Shown here one piece after another: positions 31,246 to 42,970 of a stretch of DNA of 64,000 nt. Location of the stretch: the NCBI GenBank assembly GCA_951802425.1, contig OX637802.1, forward strand, positions 2,232,001 to 2,296,000. The letters are read 5' to 3'. The notes under the pieces were generated by a model. It had not been told where the DNA came from. It was given only the letters and a program-made list of their open reading frames with translations, and did no database searches. A program made the translations under genes and the position numbers. Within the stretch, counting starts at the first letter, position 1. The number at the start of each line of letters is the position of its first letter. Source of the stretch: Clavaria fumosa. Taxonomy: Eukaryota > Basidiomycota > Agaricomycetes > Agaricales > Clavariaceae.

Positions 31246-32632
31246 ATGGCTACTTTGACCATCAATTCCACGCGTCGTTTATCTACAGGTAAGCAAAAGC
31301 AGAATATCCGTGCAGTGCGCGCACCTCCAAATGGGTGGTGAAAGCAGTGGGGTGGTCATTTTACCCGTCACATAAATTTTCTATCTTTTCAAATAGGATA
31401 CCCCATTCCTCTTCTCGGGTTCGGTACATACCAGGATCATAATTCCAAGGCCTCAGTTCTCGAGGCGTTTCGTGCTGGGTACCGGTGAGTTGCAAGATTG
31501 TATGGCAACAACCATTTCTGACTTGCTCGTTGTCTGGTGAACTCTATTTTGTCAAGCCACATCGATACTGCACAAGTGTATCGGAACGAGGCAGAAACGG
31601 GCGCTGCTGTGAAGGAGAGTGGCCTCGATAGAGCGAATGTGTTCATTAGTGTGTATTTCGCTGTTGATAGGCCGCAAAAACTTCGCGTCGTGACCACGTC
31701 TCCGTTTCACAGCAACGAAATGCGTTAGCAGGACCCACGGCTATGAAAGCACACTCAAGGGCATCGATGAGTCATTGAAGAAGCTGGATATGGGTGAGCC
31801 TTGTCTCTGCAAATGCTGTATTGATTATTGTCGACCGGTCGACCGCAACCGTGGCCCCAGACTATGTTGACTTGTTCTTGATTCATGACCCGCAGTCGGG
31901 CACCGAACGCCGCCTTGCCACATACAAGGCTCTGCAGGAGGCACGCAAGGCCGGGAAGATTCGCAGTGTGGGTGTGTCGAATTAGTGCGTATATCGATCC
32001 TTTGCACTACATGGTGTCGCTCACTTAGAAAAATTTGGACGCAACAGCGGCGTCAAACACCTAGAGGAGATCAAGAACGCAGGCTATGAAATGCCTACCG
32101 TCAATCAGATAGAGGTATATTTTCATGTTACATCTCTGTTCTGAAACGAGCGATGCATGCGCCCAATCCAGCTCCATCCCATGTGCCAACAAAGGCCCAT
32201 TGTGGAATACTGCAATCAGCACTTGATTGCAGTGCAGGCGTATTGCCCCATTCTGAGAGGTAGAATGGATCATCCGGTCTTTCAGTCCATCGCAGGAAAG
32301 GTAAGATATTTTTTTCCCCGGCGTGCCGACCAATCCCAACGGGACGCGACTCACAACGCACAGTACAAACGAGATCCGGCGCAGATTCTCTTGCGTTGGT
32401 CTCTGCAGAGTGGGTTTGTGCGCTTCCTCGACTGCCTTGCATTCCCTTGTTCTCTCATTCACCTCGCAAGTGCAGATTCATCCCCCTCGTGAAATCCAGT
32501 ACTCCCGAGCGCATTCATTCCAATGCCCGTCTTTACGACTTTGAGCTTGACGCGCAGGACATGAAGGAGCTGGACGCCCTTGACCAGGGCGACAAGGGTG
32601 CTATCAGCTGGAATCCAATCGGCGCTCCATGA
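31246..32632 (+). CDS. aldo-keto reductase
   Basis: NADPH-dependent reductase of aldehydes and ketones, cytosolic. Nine exons: 31,246-31,288; 31,397-31,484; 31,557-31,648; 31,713-31,793; 31,861-31,984; 32,048-32,114; 32,172-32,300; 32,364-32,413; 32,476-32,632. They sum to 831 nt, giving 276 aa, within the usual range. The classical tetrad is present: D47 and Y52 (HIDTAQVYRN), K77 (TTKC) and H110 (FLIHDP). SVGVSNYG follows at about 138-145. The C-terminal FIPLVKSSTPERIHSN block is the NADP-binding signature. The start is the first ATG in frame with the conserved PLLGFGTY motif. It is convergent with the permease gene. Substrate is not predictable. Confidence 0.93.
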
Positions 32633-33138
32633 GATGTCAATGGCAGCAGAGAACTCAATTGTACAAGTAGTTCATGTGAGGCGAGCATTATAATAAGTCC
32701 AAAGCAAAAATCGTCATTCTTGTATTACAATACATCGTGAATCAACAGCCAAAGCGCATTTCGCAAATTGAGTGATCCATCAGACAGACATCCAACTCGC
32801 TGGCCTGTGCCCAGCTACCACCGCAAGCGGGGAGCAGAAGCAACAGGCCAAACGTCCTCGAGACTGCTCTCCCCGCAGGAATCGCAGCCATGTTCTCTGT
32901 CGAACGAGCGGATGTGGGTGTCATCGAATGGATTTGAAGGATGCGGCATGTGTAAACATGCGAGACTCGAGTTAGTTTCTATAGAATAGATCCTAGCTGA
33001 GTATGTTCTAAGGGAAAAAAAAAACAGTCTACGCCGCAATCGAGGGTTATATACTTTTGACGATTATGGTCCGTGCGCGGGAATACAGTCACACCACAAA
33101 CGTAAACCTCTACCCTAAGTTAGGGTTCCTCGAAACAC
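32633..33138. other. intergenic, convergent 3' ends
   Basis: This lies between the aldo-keto reductase and permease stops. Short frames on both strands have no domains. I see no further gene. Confidence 0.5.
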
Positions 33139-35351
33139 CTAGGAGAGCCAGTAGAAAACCTTCCAGAGGCTTCCCATCTTGCCTCTCAGCCGTCTGTCTC
33201 GCTCCTCGTCTACTTTCCTGTCCGCTTCATTCTCATCTTCCTCGTCGGCCCTCAAATCGACCGCATCCACGTCGACTAGATCACTGTACCATGCCCTGGT
33301 TACCTCCATTATGGGTGCTGAGGGTAGAAGTGGTGTGGTGGACGTCGACGCCGCCTCCGCTTGAACGGGGCTGGAGCGTGGTCGGTGGACCAGCATCCAG
33401 ACGACATACATTACGACCATGACGGGTATCTCAATATAGAAAGAGGCAAAGGCAACCGGCGAGAAGGTAGGGATCACAGAAGACCAGCCTTGTGCTGATC
33501 ATGCGTAAGTTATCGGTTCGTCAAATGAGAACTAAGACATCTACCCAGGATCAGAATCGTGACGCTGACGATCTGGCCATGGTAGATTGAGTATGAGAAG
33601 CCCATGACGGAGACGAAACACCTCACGAGGAAAGGCGGGCCCCATGGCCACGTCCAGCTGGCCCGAAACTTGAGCTCGCTGAGTGGCCGCCCTTGGCGGA
33701 TCCAAGCTTTTCTGAATCTCCAGCTGGCTAGCCCAATGGAGAGCCAAGCGATCTGTCCATTGTATCTGTCACCCGTGGCTCTCGGCGGAAGAGCACGATA
33801 ATACCTGGTTGGACACGCCAACAATATTCTGCAGCCAACCCCACAGCGCACCGCTGCCGACGTAGCTGCTCCCGAAACAGAGCGCGCTCACGCTGCTCGT
33901 GGCCAGCAGCGCGGCGAGGGGGACGCCTGATGCGGTCGTGCGCGAGAAGAGGCGCGGCGCATGCGGTGTAGGCGTCGTGACAGCGAGACCGTACAGCACG
34001 CGTGTACCAGCAAAGAGTGCATGGTTGCCCGCTGAGAGCACGGACGTCAGGATGACGGTGTTCATCGCGGAAGATGCGAAATCTGAAAGGTAGTAAGTAA
34101 GGTGGGATGAGAGGTGGCAGGACATGACGTGGTACTTGAACCGGCTTCTTTGAATACAATAGTGAATGGAGAAGTTGTGATGCTCTCGTTATCCAGGTCT
34201 GGATAATCCCAGGGTACTAGGCCATGGAATACAACATCAATGGTTTGGCCGAATTGGGAGAGACGGACACTTGCCATCCAACCCGATGATTAGGACAGAA
34301 AGAATGTAAAAGATGAGGATTCTATCGGAAGCGATGTAATTCGAACCTGCGCGCAATAAGGAAGTCGGAGTGACTCACCGCCAGAACACAAATTTAACAA
34401 CTCTTGGCATATTCGTGGACGGATTTTGAGTCTCTCCAGCGGTGATTCCCAGGCTTTCCGTTCCACCATCTGGATGTCATTATTTTAAGCACAGCGCAAG
34501 GCAGGGAAATAAGCATGTAACAAAGGTCACCTACACGCAAAGCTAGCCGTCACGAATACCCGAGCAAACCCGCCGAATCCGCCTGGAAACGGGGCACCGT
34601 CTATACCCCAGTATTTGGTGCCAATGTATGTATGCGAGCGATTTACGCCAATGTTCACAAGGATCCCGACCAGAGTGAATACCACGATCGTGAGCACTTT
34701 GAGCGAGGACAGCCAGTATTCTGTGGAGACGTTACAAAAATGACGTTCAGCTGCCTCCGTGCAGTAACAAGCGAAGAAACACTCAACCCAGCTCTCCATA
34801 AGTCTTCACGTGCGTGGCGTTGACGCCGACAAGGAACAACCAGAATATGACACTAATAATCCATGGATTCCAGGAAGTCCAAAACTGGAAGACAAGTTGT
34901 GCGGCGGTCAAGTCTGACGCCACCGATACAGCATCGTTGAACCAGTAGTTCCAAGACAGGGCAAAACCATATGAAGGGGAGAAGAATCGTGTAGCATAGG
35001 CATTAAAAGAGCCTAGAGAGGCGTGATATAAATCAACACAATGGCCGGGCCTTGAGAAAGACGCAAACACGACGCACCGGCAACAGGGTACTGCGTTGCC
35101 ATTTCTCCAAGCAAGAGCAGGGCAACGTAGACAATGAATCCCACTGTGCTGTAGCATATTAGCATGCTCGCTGGCCCCCCCTGCGCCAAGGATCGGCCAG
35201 TCCCTAGGAAGAGGCCCGTCCCGATGGTGCCTGCAATAGAGATCATCTGCACTTGGCGCGCAGACAGGCCGCGGTGCAGCCCTTGTTGCAAGCTGCCGGG
35301 TCGCCTGGGCAGGGTGCCATAGTTGAGTCCACGCAGTTGGCTGTCAGACAT
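33139..35351 (-). CDS. amino-acid permease (APC/YAT family)
   Basis: Plasma-membrane amino-acid/proton symporter. Nine exons on the minus strand: 35,351-35,078; 35,012-34,788; 34,720-34,535; 34,469-34,379; 34,321-34,275; 34,216-34,136; 34,082-33,805; 33,752-33,545; 33,488-33,139. Total 1740 nt, 579 aa, normal for the family. The first transmembrane helix has the family motif ISIAGTIGTGLFLGTG, followed by YPVAG and the ALSWNYWFNDAVSVASDL block. About 12 hydrophobic segments and a charged C-terminal tail follow. The intron 34,274-34,217 has a GC donor (GCAAGT). The gene is divergent from the STAND gene, with 280 bases between the two start codons that must serve both promoters. Confidence 0.93.
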
Positions 35352-35631
35352 TGACAAGCGCGGACACGTGCCGTGGCGCGAAGCTCTACTAAGTCCACTA
35401 GTAACCCTCAGAGATTTCCCTTCTTCCTGATGTGATGTATATTGTGATGTCTGCCAAGGTGAGATAACCACTGACTTCCTGGCACTCAGCAGCGTCGGCG
35501 GAATGCAATTCCTAACGAATGCCGCCAACGGTTATCAGCCCTCAAACGATCTTCCCTTTTAGGTGTGTCGTCCTCGTTTAGATTTGTCGCACTGCACTTT
35601 AGCGCTCTGACTCTCATTCATCCTTGGGCGA
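35352..35631. promoter_or_regulatory. 280-bp divergent promoter region
   Basis: It separates the start codons of the permease (minus) and the STAND gene (plus). No TATA box or clear operator is visible. Confidence 0.4.
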
Positions 35632-38600
35632 ATGCTTTCTCGGCTTAAGCGTGTTCCGCCTCCCTCACCGCAGAGAGCTTCACTCGCGGTAGCAGTCCCA
35701 TGGGAGTTGAATGCAGATACGCTGAAAGCACTGGATGAATACGAAGCGAACCACAATCAAGCGCTTGGTAGCCTTCTCGAGAGATTTACACAGACAGGTC
35801 AAGTGCTCGATCCACTTCTCAACCTCATTCCCAACGATCCGGTTCCTGTCAAAGCGCTTGTAAGCCTGTTATTCAATGTGGCAAAGCTGGCACAGGTGCG
35901 AATACCGTATCATCACATGCGAGACCATCCAAGAATTTTCCTTTGTATAAGTCCAGGCAGTGCGCCAAACGAGACGAGACCTACTAGATCTAGCACGGAG
36001 AGTCGTAGATTTCATGGACAAAGTTCGCACAGAATACAAAAAGAACGAAGGAGGTCCGGCAGGGAGTTTCACGAGAGAGATGTGGGATAACGCAGATGCT
36101 ATCAAGTTAGTTGGCGAGTTGCACCCCAGGCGAGGCCATCACTGATGTTAGCATCCAGAGCAGTTATAGATTCAATCATGGAATGGGTGTGCAGTCAATT
36201 GGTTTGCCATCTTCCAAAAGCGTGGCTAAAGGCCAGTTCTGACCGTTCCCGGTCCTTCAGGCAAAGAATAAGCTGAAGAAGCTCCTCGAATCTTCAAAGA
36301 TGAAGGAAGAAATTGCTGACCTCCGAAGAAAGTTTGATGACGCTCTCAATGACTTTAATGTGTGTCGAAGTCTCGCGAACCCTACCTACCTAAGTCCTTA
36401 TACAGCTTTTAGACACTAGCTACCATGCGAGCGCCACGAGCCCACGATGAGATCATCTCCAAGTTGGACAACATACAGGAACAAAACCGGGCTTCAGAGG
36501 GTATTTCCCGTACACATGAAGTCTTACCTATATAATGATGCATGGAGGATCAGATTCAAACCTTCTCCGCGACAAATTACCGACCAAGGCATTTATGGGT
36601 CAATATAGGTGTTGTCTCTCTGAAACTCGTGTCGAGATCTTGGCAAAAATCAAGACGTGGATCGCTGATATATCTCCTTCTGCAACCAAGCAGCTGTTTT
36701 GGATGCCGGGCAATCCTGGAGCCGGTAAATCTACGATCGCTGCAACGTTATCAGAAGATATGAAGAGAAATCTTGCTGGCCGATTTTTTTTTGGACCCTC
36801 TGCCAACCCCGAAGATGTTTTCAAAAGTCTCGCTTATCAGCTCTCCCAAGCCAGCAAACTCGCATCCACGTTTATATGCAAAGTGCTTCGCGATGACCGT
36901 TTCATTTGTGATCGCCTTACGAATGACCAGGCCGAGAGGCTGTTCTTTCAGCCTCTCGAAACCATGTCATGTGCAGACCCAAACCTCCCAATTCTGGTGA
37001 TAATTGATGCGTTGGATGAAGCTCCTCCTTCTTGCCAGCAGATCATGTTGGACTGTCTCGCTAAGTCCATGGCAAAACTCCCTATAAATGTCAAAGTCTT
37101 TCTCACAAGCCGTCCAGAAATGGATATCGTATCATCATTTTCACGCATCCTTTGTGCGGGTGGCGAATTCGTTCATGAAGAGCATATCCTTCTGGACGAT
37201 CCAGAAGCGGTGAACGACATTCAAACATATGTTGAATGGAGGATGAAGGAAATCCTTGATCGCTTTAATGCAGAGGGTCAAGAATTTGAAGAGGGATGGC
37301 CCGGGAAAACCAACATCGACATGCTGTGCAGACAAGCTGCGGGTTTATTCATTTGGGCCTCCACCGCAACTTCGTTTATATCTGGAGAACTCGACCGTCG
37401 AGGGATGTGCCAGAATCAGAAGATCTTCGAGCGGCTGAGCCAAGTCGGGCTGAATGGTATCAATCAGTTATACCGAGTAGTACTCGAACAAGCATACGAG
37501 GGTGACGGATGGGAGGATGCGGATTACGAGACATTCCGTCAAGTTATTGGTGCCGTGATTTTGCTGAAGATGGAATTTACACTTCAGGATTTCGCAGACC
37601 ATGTTCACTTCGGGGAAGAGTTTGATCTCGCCCATTTCGTTCGTCGCCTCCAGCCAGTTCTTGTTCTCGACAGTGTTGAACCACCCCGAGCTGATACAAT
37701 CCCACGCATGCATCTATCTTTCGTCGAATACATCACGAAAGGCTGCACCGATGATCGGTTTCGCGTTGAGCTAGGTGTAGCTCAAGCGTCACTGTTTAAA
37801 TCCATTTGCATGAAGATGCAGTCATATGCGAATATACTGACAGTGCGCTCAAGTACCCCGTTGGGCGTTCCGTTTCTAATCTATAGCCAGGATATCACCG
37901 AGGTTAAGCACGAACCCTTTGCCCTTGGTGGACACGCGGATATATTCAGGGGGATAGCGGCAGTTCGAGAAGGCGTCAAAATTGTTGTAAGTACAAATAT
38001 CTTTTATTGGTGAAGGTCACTTGCCAATTACGCGGCGGTTTCCGCTAGGTTGCTATTAAAAAGCCCAGATATCCCAGGTCCTTGCCGTTGAAACTGGTTA
38101 TCACTGTGGGTCCCGAACACTCTGAGTAAACAGCAATAACATCCTGTTTCAGAGAAAAATGCATGAATGTAGAATGTGGTGTCGGTTGGAGCATCCAAAT
38201 GTATTACCGCTAATTGGGGTCTGTTCAATATCTTCATCTTTTCTGCCTTGCTTTGTGGTTCCAATGTGCAGGGGTAATGTGATGCAGTACCTTGCACGCT
38301 CGCCTGATCGTACCGTGGACAGGATGCGACTTGTAAGTCTATTTTCTTGTCTTCCAGAACTCATGCCGGTGGCTACTATTAATGTATAGTTTATTCAAGA
38401 TAATGGAGGTAGCGGACGCTTTGAGTTACCTCCATTCAGAGGGGATTGTTCATGGGAATTTAAAGGGGGTAAGCTCCAAATCCTACCTCCCTCATGTTTG
38501 AAATGATGGTCCACTTTCATCCAGTCGAACATTTTGGTCGATGAAGAGTTGCGTGCCCAAGTTACCGGTTTCTCGCCGGCCTTTGCAACGGAGGAGGGGT

Positions 38601-38996
38601 TAAGTGGTTACAACACAATTAGGTGGATGGCTCCCGAACTTTTTGTCGACGTTGTCGACGATGTCGACGAACCCAGGAAAACGTTCCTTACCGACGTTTA
38701 CGCTTTTGCGTGGGTGTGCATGGGAGTGAGTCGACTCCCATCTCTGGCGCTGCCAATTAAGTTCTCCTCATTAGCTCTACACGGGACATCCTCCATTCCA
38801 CCAATTGCCCAAGCATGTGGCAATACGTCGTGTTTCAAGTGGGGAACGGCCTCCACAACCGACCGGGGACGGGACAGGCAGCGACAAGATGCCCGACGAT
38901 TTGTGGAGTCTTGTACAGCGCTGTTGGAGCCAAGAACCTGCTGATCGTCCTAGTATGCTTGAAGTGTATCGCTGGTTTTCCGCGTTGAAGCATTGA
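35632..38996 (+). CDS. STAND protein: helical bundle - NACHT - pseudokinase
   Basis: Eleven exons: 35,632-35,895; 35,957-36,105; 36,159-36,201; 36,261-36,359; 36,413-36,500; 36,548-37,986; 38,049-38,096; 38,153-38,332; 38,400-38,468; 38,525-38,725; 38,775-38,996. Total 2802 nt, 933 aa. Residues 1-210 form amphipathic helices (VAKLAQAVRQTRRDLLDL; EEIADLRRKFDDALNDF) resembling the MLKL/HeLo-type four-helix bundle of mushroom NLR-like proteins. NACHT follows, with Walker A GNPGAGKS (269-276), Walker B ILVIIDALDEA (363-373) and a LTSRPE sensor. Residues about 670-930 are a TKL-like kinase fold: a degenerate Gly loop (ALGGHADIFRG), VAIK (695-698), HGN (788-790) instead of HGD/HRD, TGFS (807-810) instead of DFG, and RWMAPE. 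Both catalytic Asp are gone, so it is a predicted pseudokinase. There are no WD40, ankyrin or TPR repeats. A role in non-self recognition or cell death is inference. Confidence 0.88.
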
Positions 38997-39822
38997 CGAC
39001 GTGACCCACTCACCAGACCTTTTTATTTTCGTAGGATGTACAGTACCAGTTTCCTAACATAGTCAGACTCCCTTGTCATCATTTCCTTCTTTGCTCCGCT
39101 CATCACGATCTCGTCGGTTCGCACCGCATACGCAGCAATGGTTCACCTGAGCATCAGAACACCGGAGTGCGTGTCCACTACAAGACACAGGTTTCGTCTG
39201 ATATGGGAGGTGGGCCACCTCGTACAGGATTCTATACCCAAGATGCTACTATGTCCAGACGCATATCGGATATCCCGGTGTCGTCTAGAGAAAAGCGGCC
39301 ACCAAGAGGGTACGTCAGTACCAGACAATGTAAATGGAAGCACGCGGAAGTGCAGTGCTTGGTGCATACAGTTCTTTGGAGTGAGATTACAGCGTGATTG
39401 CGGTTTTTATTCAATCGGCTTTGACTTCACAAAAGGGGTGAAGCTCTGCGGAGTTACCGTAGCTGGGCTTTGGCATTGCAGCAGCTTGCCTCGTTGGGCT
39501 GCAGTGGATATGAAGGCGTAATGCTCAATGTAAATTCCAAAGAAGGAAACCGCAACACTAACGTTGGGCACACCACTGGCACAAGCCGCTAATAGGACTC
39601 CCCCTCGCTCGTTTCCTCGACTGTCTAACACGCGACGATTTTACGACATTGGGCCATGCTCGCCATCTCGCGAGGAAATGGGGTTCGCGTCTACAAGTGC
39701 AGTCAAGATCGTTATGCAACGCGGAGTCGTCAGCCTCGCTGATTCGCGCACTCTGCATCTATTCTTTTGCTGCACTCTCAACTCTCGAAAGCCTCATTGG
39801 CTGGAACCGTACGAAGCCCAGC
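38997..39822. other. intergenic; no supported gene
   Basis: A 127-codon plus-strand frame (39,138-39,521) has no domain, no splice sites and no codon pattern like its neighbours. I leave it out. The rest is presumably the 3' UTR of the STAND gene and the promoter of the PH-domain gene. Confidence 0.45.
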
Positions 39823-42800
39823 ATGTCTAATGTGACCACAGCGACATCCCAGAATACGCGTCGGCCAATTCAAATTTCCCGGAGCGGCGTGGCCGGCCCT
39901 AGGGAACTCTGTCCTCGGAATGCATTGTCGCAGCGAGAGCAACCGCATTTGAAGAGAGCTTTGAGACTACATCATCGGGGATCCACTCGGCAATTAATCC
40001 ATCGGTATGAATCCATGGAAAGTACAGGCTCCTCACTCGCATCCACGACAACGCTTGTGTCCACTGCAAGTTCCCCTTTCCCCAAGACATCAGCCTATCT
40101 GGCTCAAAAGAGGTCTAAATCAGTACCCCTGCGGCAATCTTTCCGTAATTTGCTTTCCATACTCAAGAAAAGTACAGTGGACGGCAGAGAGAAGGATTCT
40201 GCGACTGCTTTTGGCTCGCGCTATCTGAATAGACCACAAGTAGAACCCCCACAAAACCTCACCAGATCACAAATTAACAATCCTACCTCGGTTGACGGGT
40301 CGGTTTCCCGTCATTCAGGCCCGCTACTCTACCTTTCCAAACCATCGCAAGCTGTATCACCCTTGCCTGTGTGGACAAGCTGTACCGCCTCACTTAGGAA
40401 TGACCACATTCTTTTGCACTCGCTCACGTCAGGTGGCAACCCTGCCATTCAAAAGCTTTCGTTGGCTTCCTTGGCGGACGTGCGTTCACTAGCGCAGAGT
40501 GACCTTGACCGCAACGAGCAATCGCTTTTGCCCGCCCAACGAGGTCCGGATGAAATCAAGGTGTTTGAGGTTATCTTTCAGGGAAGAGGGCCAGAGAAAT
40601 TTGGCGCCTCTTCTGTGCAAGAAAGAGCCGAATGGATCAGTGCCATTTGGTATGTTGATTTTGTGCGGCGGGTCGTTCATCTGAACCTGACTTCTTCCGC
40701 AGGGACGCCATTCTCGTACTGCAAGAAAACAAGTTTCGAGACAAAGACCCGGATCTTCACCCAGGCAGCACAGCGGCAGTTAAAGAAACGGCTATCGACG
40801 GTGTCAGCGTGTCTTTTCGCGAGCCAAAGCAACCTCATAAGCTGGCTCTTCCAGAGCCGCCAACACAGAACCTTTTGCGTATGCCGCTGCCCACGATCCG
40901 CGCATCTGCAGCGGCCGATCGTGCTGAAGAAGCTTTTTGTCTCAACTCTGTGAGATGTGCATCCACCTCCCCGCCTCCCCTCTCGCGTTGCGCCTCCTCT
41001 CGCACCAAAAGCACGTCTATTTTGAACCTGAAAGATATATCTCTCGTCAAACATCGTCTCGCCCAAATTGAGCGGACAAATTCGACTAGCTCCTCGACTG
41101 GCTCCTCAGACTCGGTCAAGAGACAGGGAAGTCATACACTTTCAGGAGACACCGGCGTGTCAACCAGCCTCAACACATTGCGGCACCGTCTCAGCACGCG
41201 TTCGACTGCAAGCGTCACGGAGACCATCGTGGATTCGTATGCCGAAGCACGGTCACCTGGATTTTTATCCTCAAGAACCAGCTCCGATCCATCTACCACT
41301 GTTTATTCCAGTTCAACACAATCAGAGCACGTCATGTCTCCTATATCCGAATACTCAGAAGAAGGTGACGGACATGCCGCCTCTGAAAACGATTGTTCTA
41401 GCCAGAAACCTCTACCCAAGACACCTCCAGAAGACCCTTTGGCCGGCGACAACCTACCTCCTGTTGCTTTACAGAGCTTGGGGGAGGCTCTCAGAAGAAT
41501 AGAGGATCACGCGAGGGGAAATAAGGATGACTTGAGGGACATATGCAAGCAACTGCGCGTTATTCATGAGGGAATTCAGCAGAAAGCAAAGCGCCAGGAC
41601 GAGCTGGGGGATGTTTCGAAGATGGCACGGACTGTGGATGAAATGCATCATCGACTCGAAGCGAAACTTCCAGAAATCATTGAAAAGTTGGACGAAGTTT
41701 CCTCGCGGCATTACCCGTCCGACGAGCTGTCAGCCGAAAAGAAAGCCTCTGTCCCATTAAATGCGTTGCCTTTAAATGCATCGAGCGCTGAAGAGTTCGC
41801 TGCAATGCGTGCGCAACTAGACGATTTACTGGATCTTTTGCGACGTAAAACAGGCGTCGAAAATTCCCACACATCAGGCCAAGTGAGCTCTTGCATAGAT
41901 GTTCAACATAAATCTCCTCACATCTTTCTTAGCTGATAGACATTCTGACCCTCTTGAGGGGGAGTTGTGATCAGCACGTACTCCAGGTGCAGCAGCAAAC
42001 GGACAACGTACGATATCTGCATGAACTTAACTCGGCAAGTAGATCCCGCCGCGTTCGTTCGTTTGCGCTGACCTGATTAATTTGTTAATAGTGGCTCGAG
42101 TCATTTGTCAACAATGGTACCTCACAGATTCAAGAGGTCGCGAATGGTGTCCAAAATATTTGCCGTGAACTGGGACACCCCTCCTCTACGGATCCGAAGG
42201 GTAGGAATGGTATTTTGCCCGAGATCCAACAGTTGCTCCAGCGCGTTGTTTCACGTATCGACAGCATCTCGCAACTGGAGGCTACGGTGCAGTCTCTGGC
42301 CTCCGCTGTGAAGACGGGTGGCATGGATGGTATGAGGACTACTTCGCTTGGCTGGAATACAGTAGTAAATCAGCGCTTTACCAGAGCAATTGTTTGTGAG
42401 GCTATTGGACCGTCAGCGGGATCGTCAGGAAAACATGCTTCGGGATCTCGCTCACGGTATGTGGATAACTTGGCTGTATTTCACTGCCTATGCTCATTGG
42501 CACAGAACTGACAAGTGAAATCCGTGGCGAGCGATTGCGATTTATTGACGCGATGAAGGAAGCTACTGTGATCAACATACAAGGTCAGGGCTCCTGCGAC
42601 TCTGTGTCCAGATACTCACCCACCACAGATCAAGTAACGCAATTAAGAAGAGAATTGACTCGTGAAGTCTCCCAGCACTATCATGACTTTCAACGCTATG
42701 AGGGCGGCGTAATGAACTATATTGACCGGGATACGGCGACGAATTCTTCAAGACCAACTCAAGTCCGGGTTGTACGTGACTGTATATTTATTATGTACGC

Positions 42801-42941
42801 TGAGCAACTAATCTTTCGTATATACACTTCCAGATGAATCCTCCTAACAGAGGAAACAGCGCCATTCGACTTCAAAATGTCCACAGCAGGCCTTTGCCAC
42901 AGCCCGAGCCAGATACATGGGGTGTTCAACGAACGAGATAG
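39823..42941 (+). CDS. PH-domain, coiled-coil protein
   Basis: Eight exons: 39,823-40,649; 40,703-41,882; 41,933-42,034; 42,092-42,329; 42,385-42,456; 42,506-42,583; 42,629-42,771; 42,834-42,941. Total 2748 nt, 915 aa. Residues about 165-285 have the strands of a pleckstrin-homology domain (GPLLYL..., WTSCTASLRNDHILLHSL) ending in a helix with its conserved Trp (ERAEWISAIWDAIL). A long Ser/Thr-rich, low-complexity middle follows. Residues about 580-870 are heptad-rich coiled coil (LGEALRRIEDHA, IIEKLDEVSS, VRLLDRQRDRQENMLRDL). It probably binds membrane phosphoinositides or a protein and oligomerises. Intron 42,035-42,091 has a GC donor. An in-frame ATG 58 codons upstream is a less likely start. 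The stop is only 29 bases from that of the convergent oxygenase gene. Confidence 0.85.
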
Positions 42942-42970
42942 CGTTGAAAAATAGACTATGTTCATTTGTG

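Noticed and set aside
39138..39521. 127-codon plus-strand frame between the STAND and PH-domain genes
   Set aside because: No domain, no splice support and a frame length that chance can explain.
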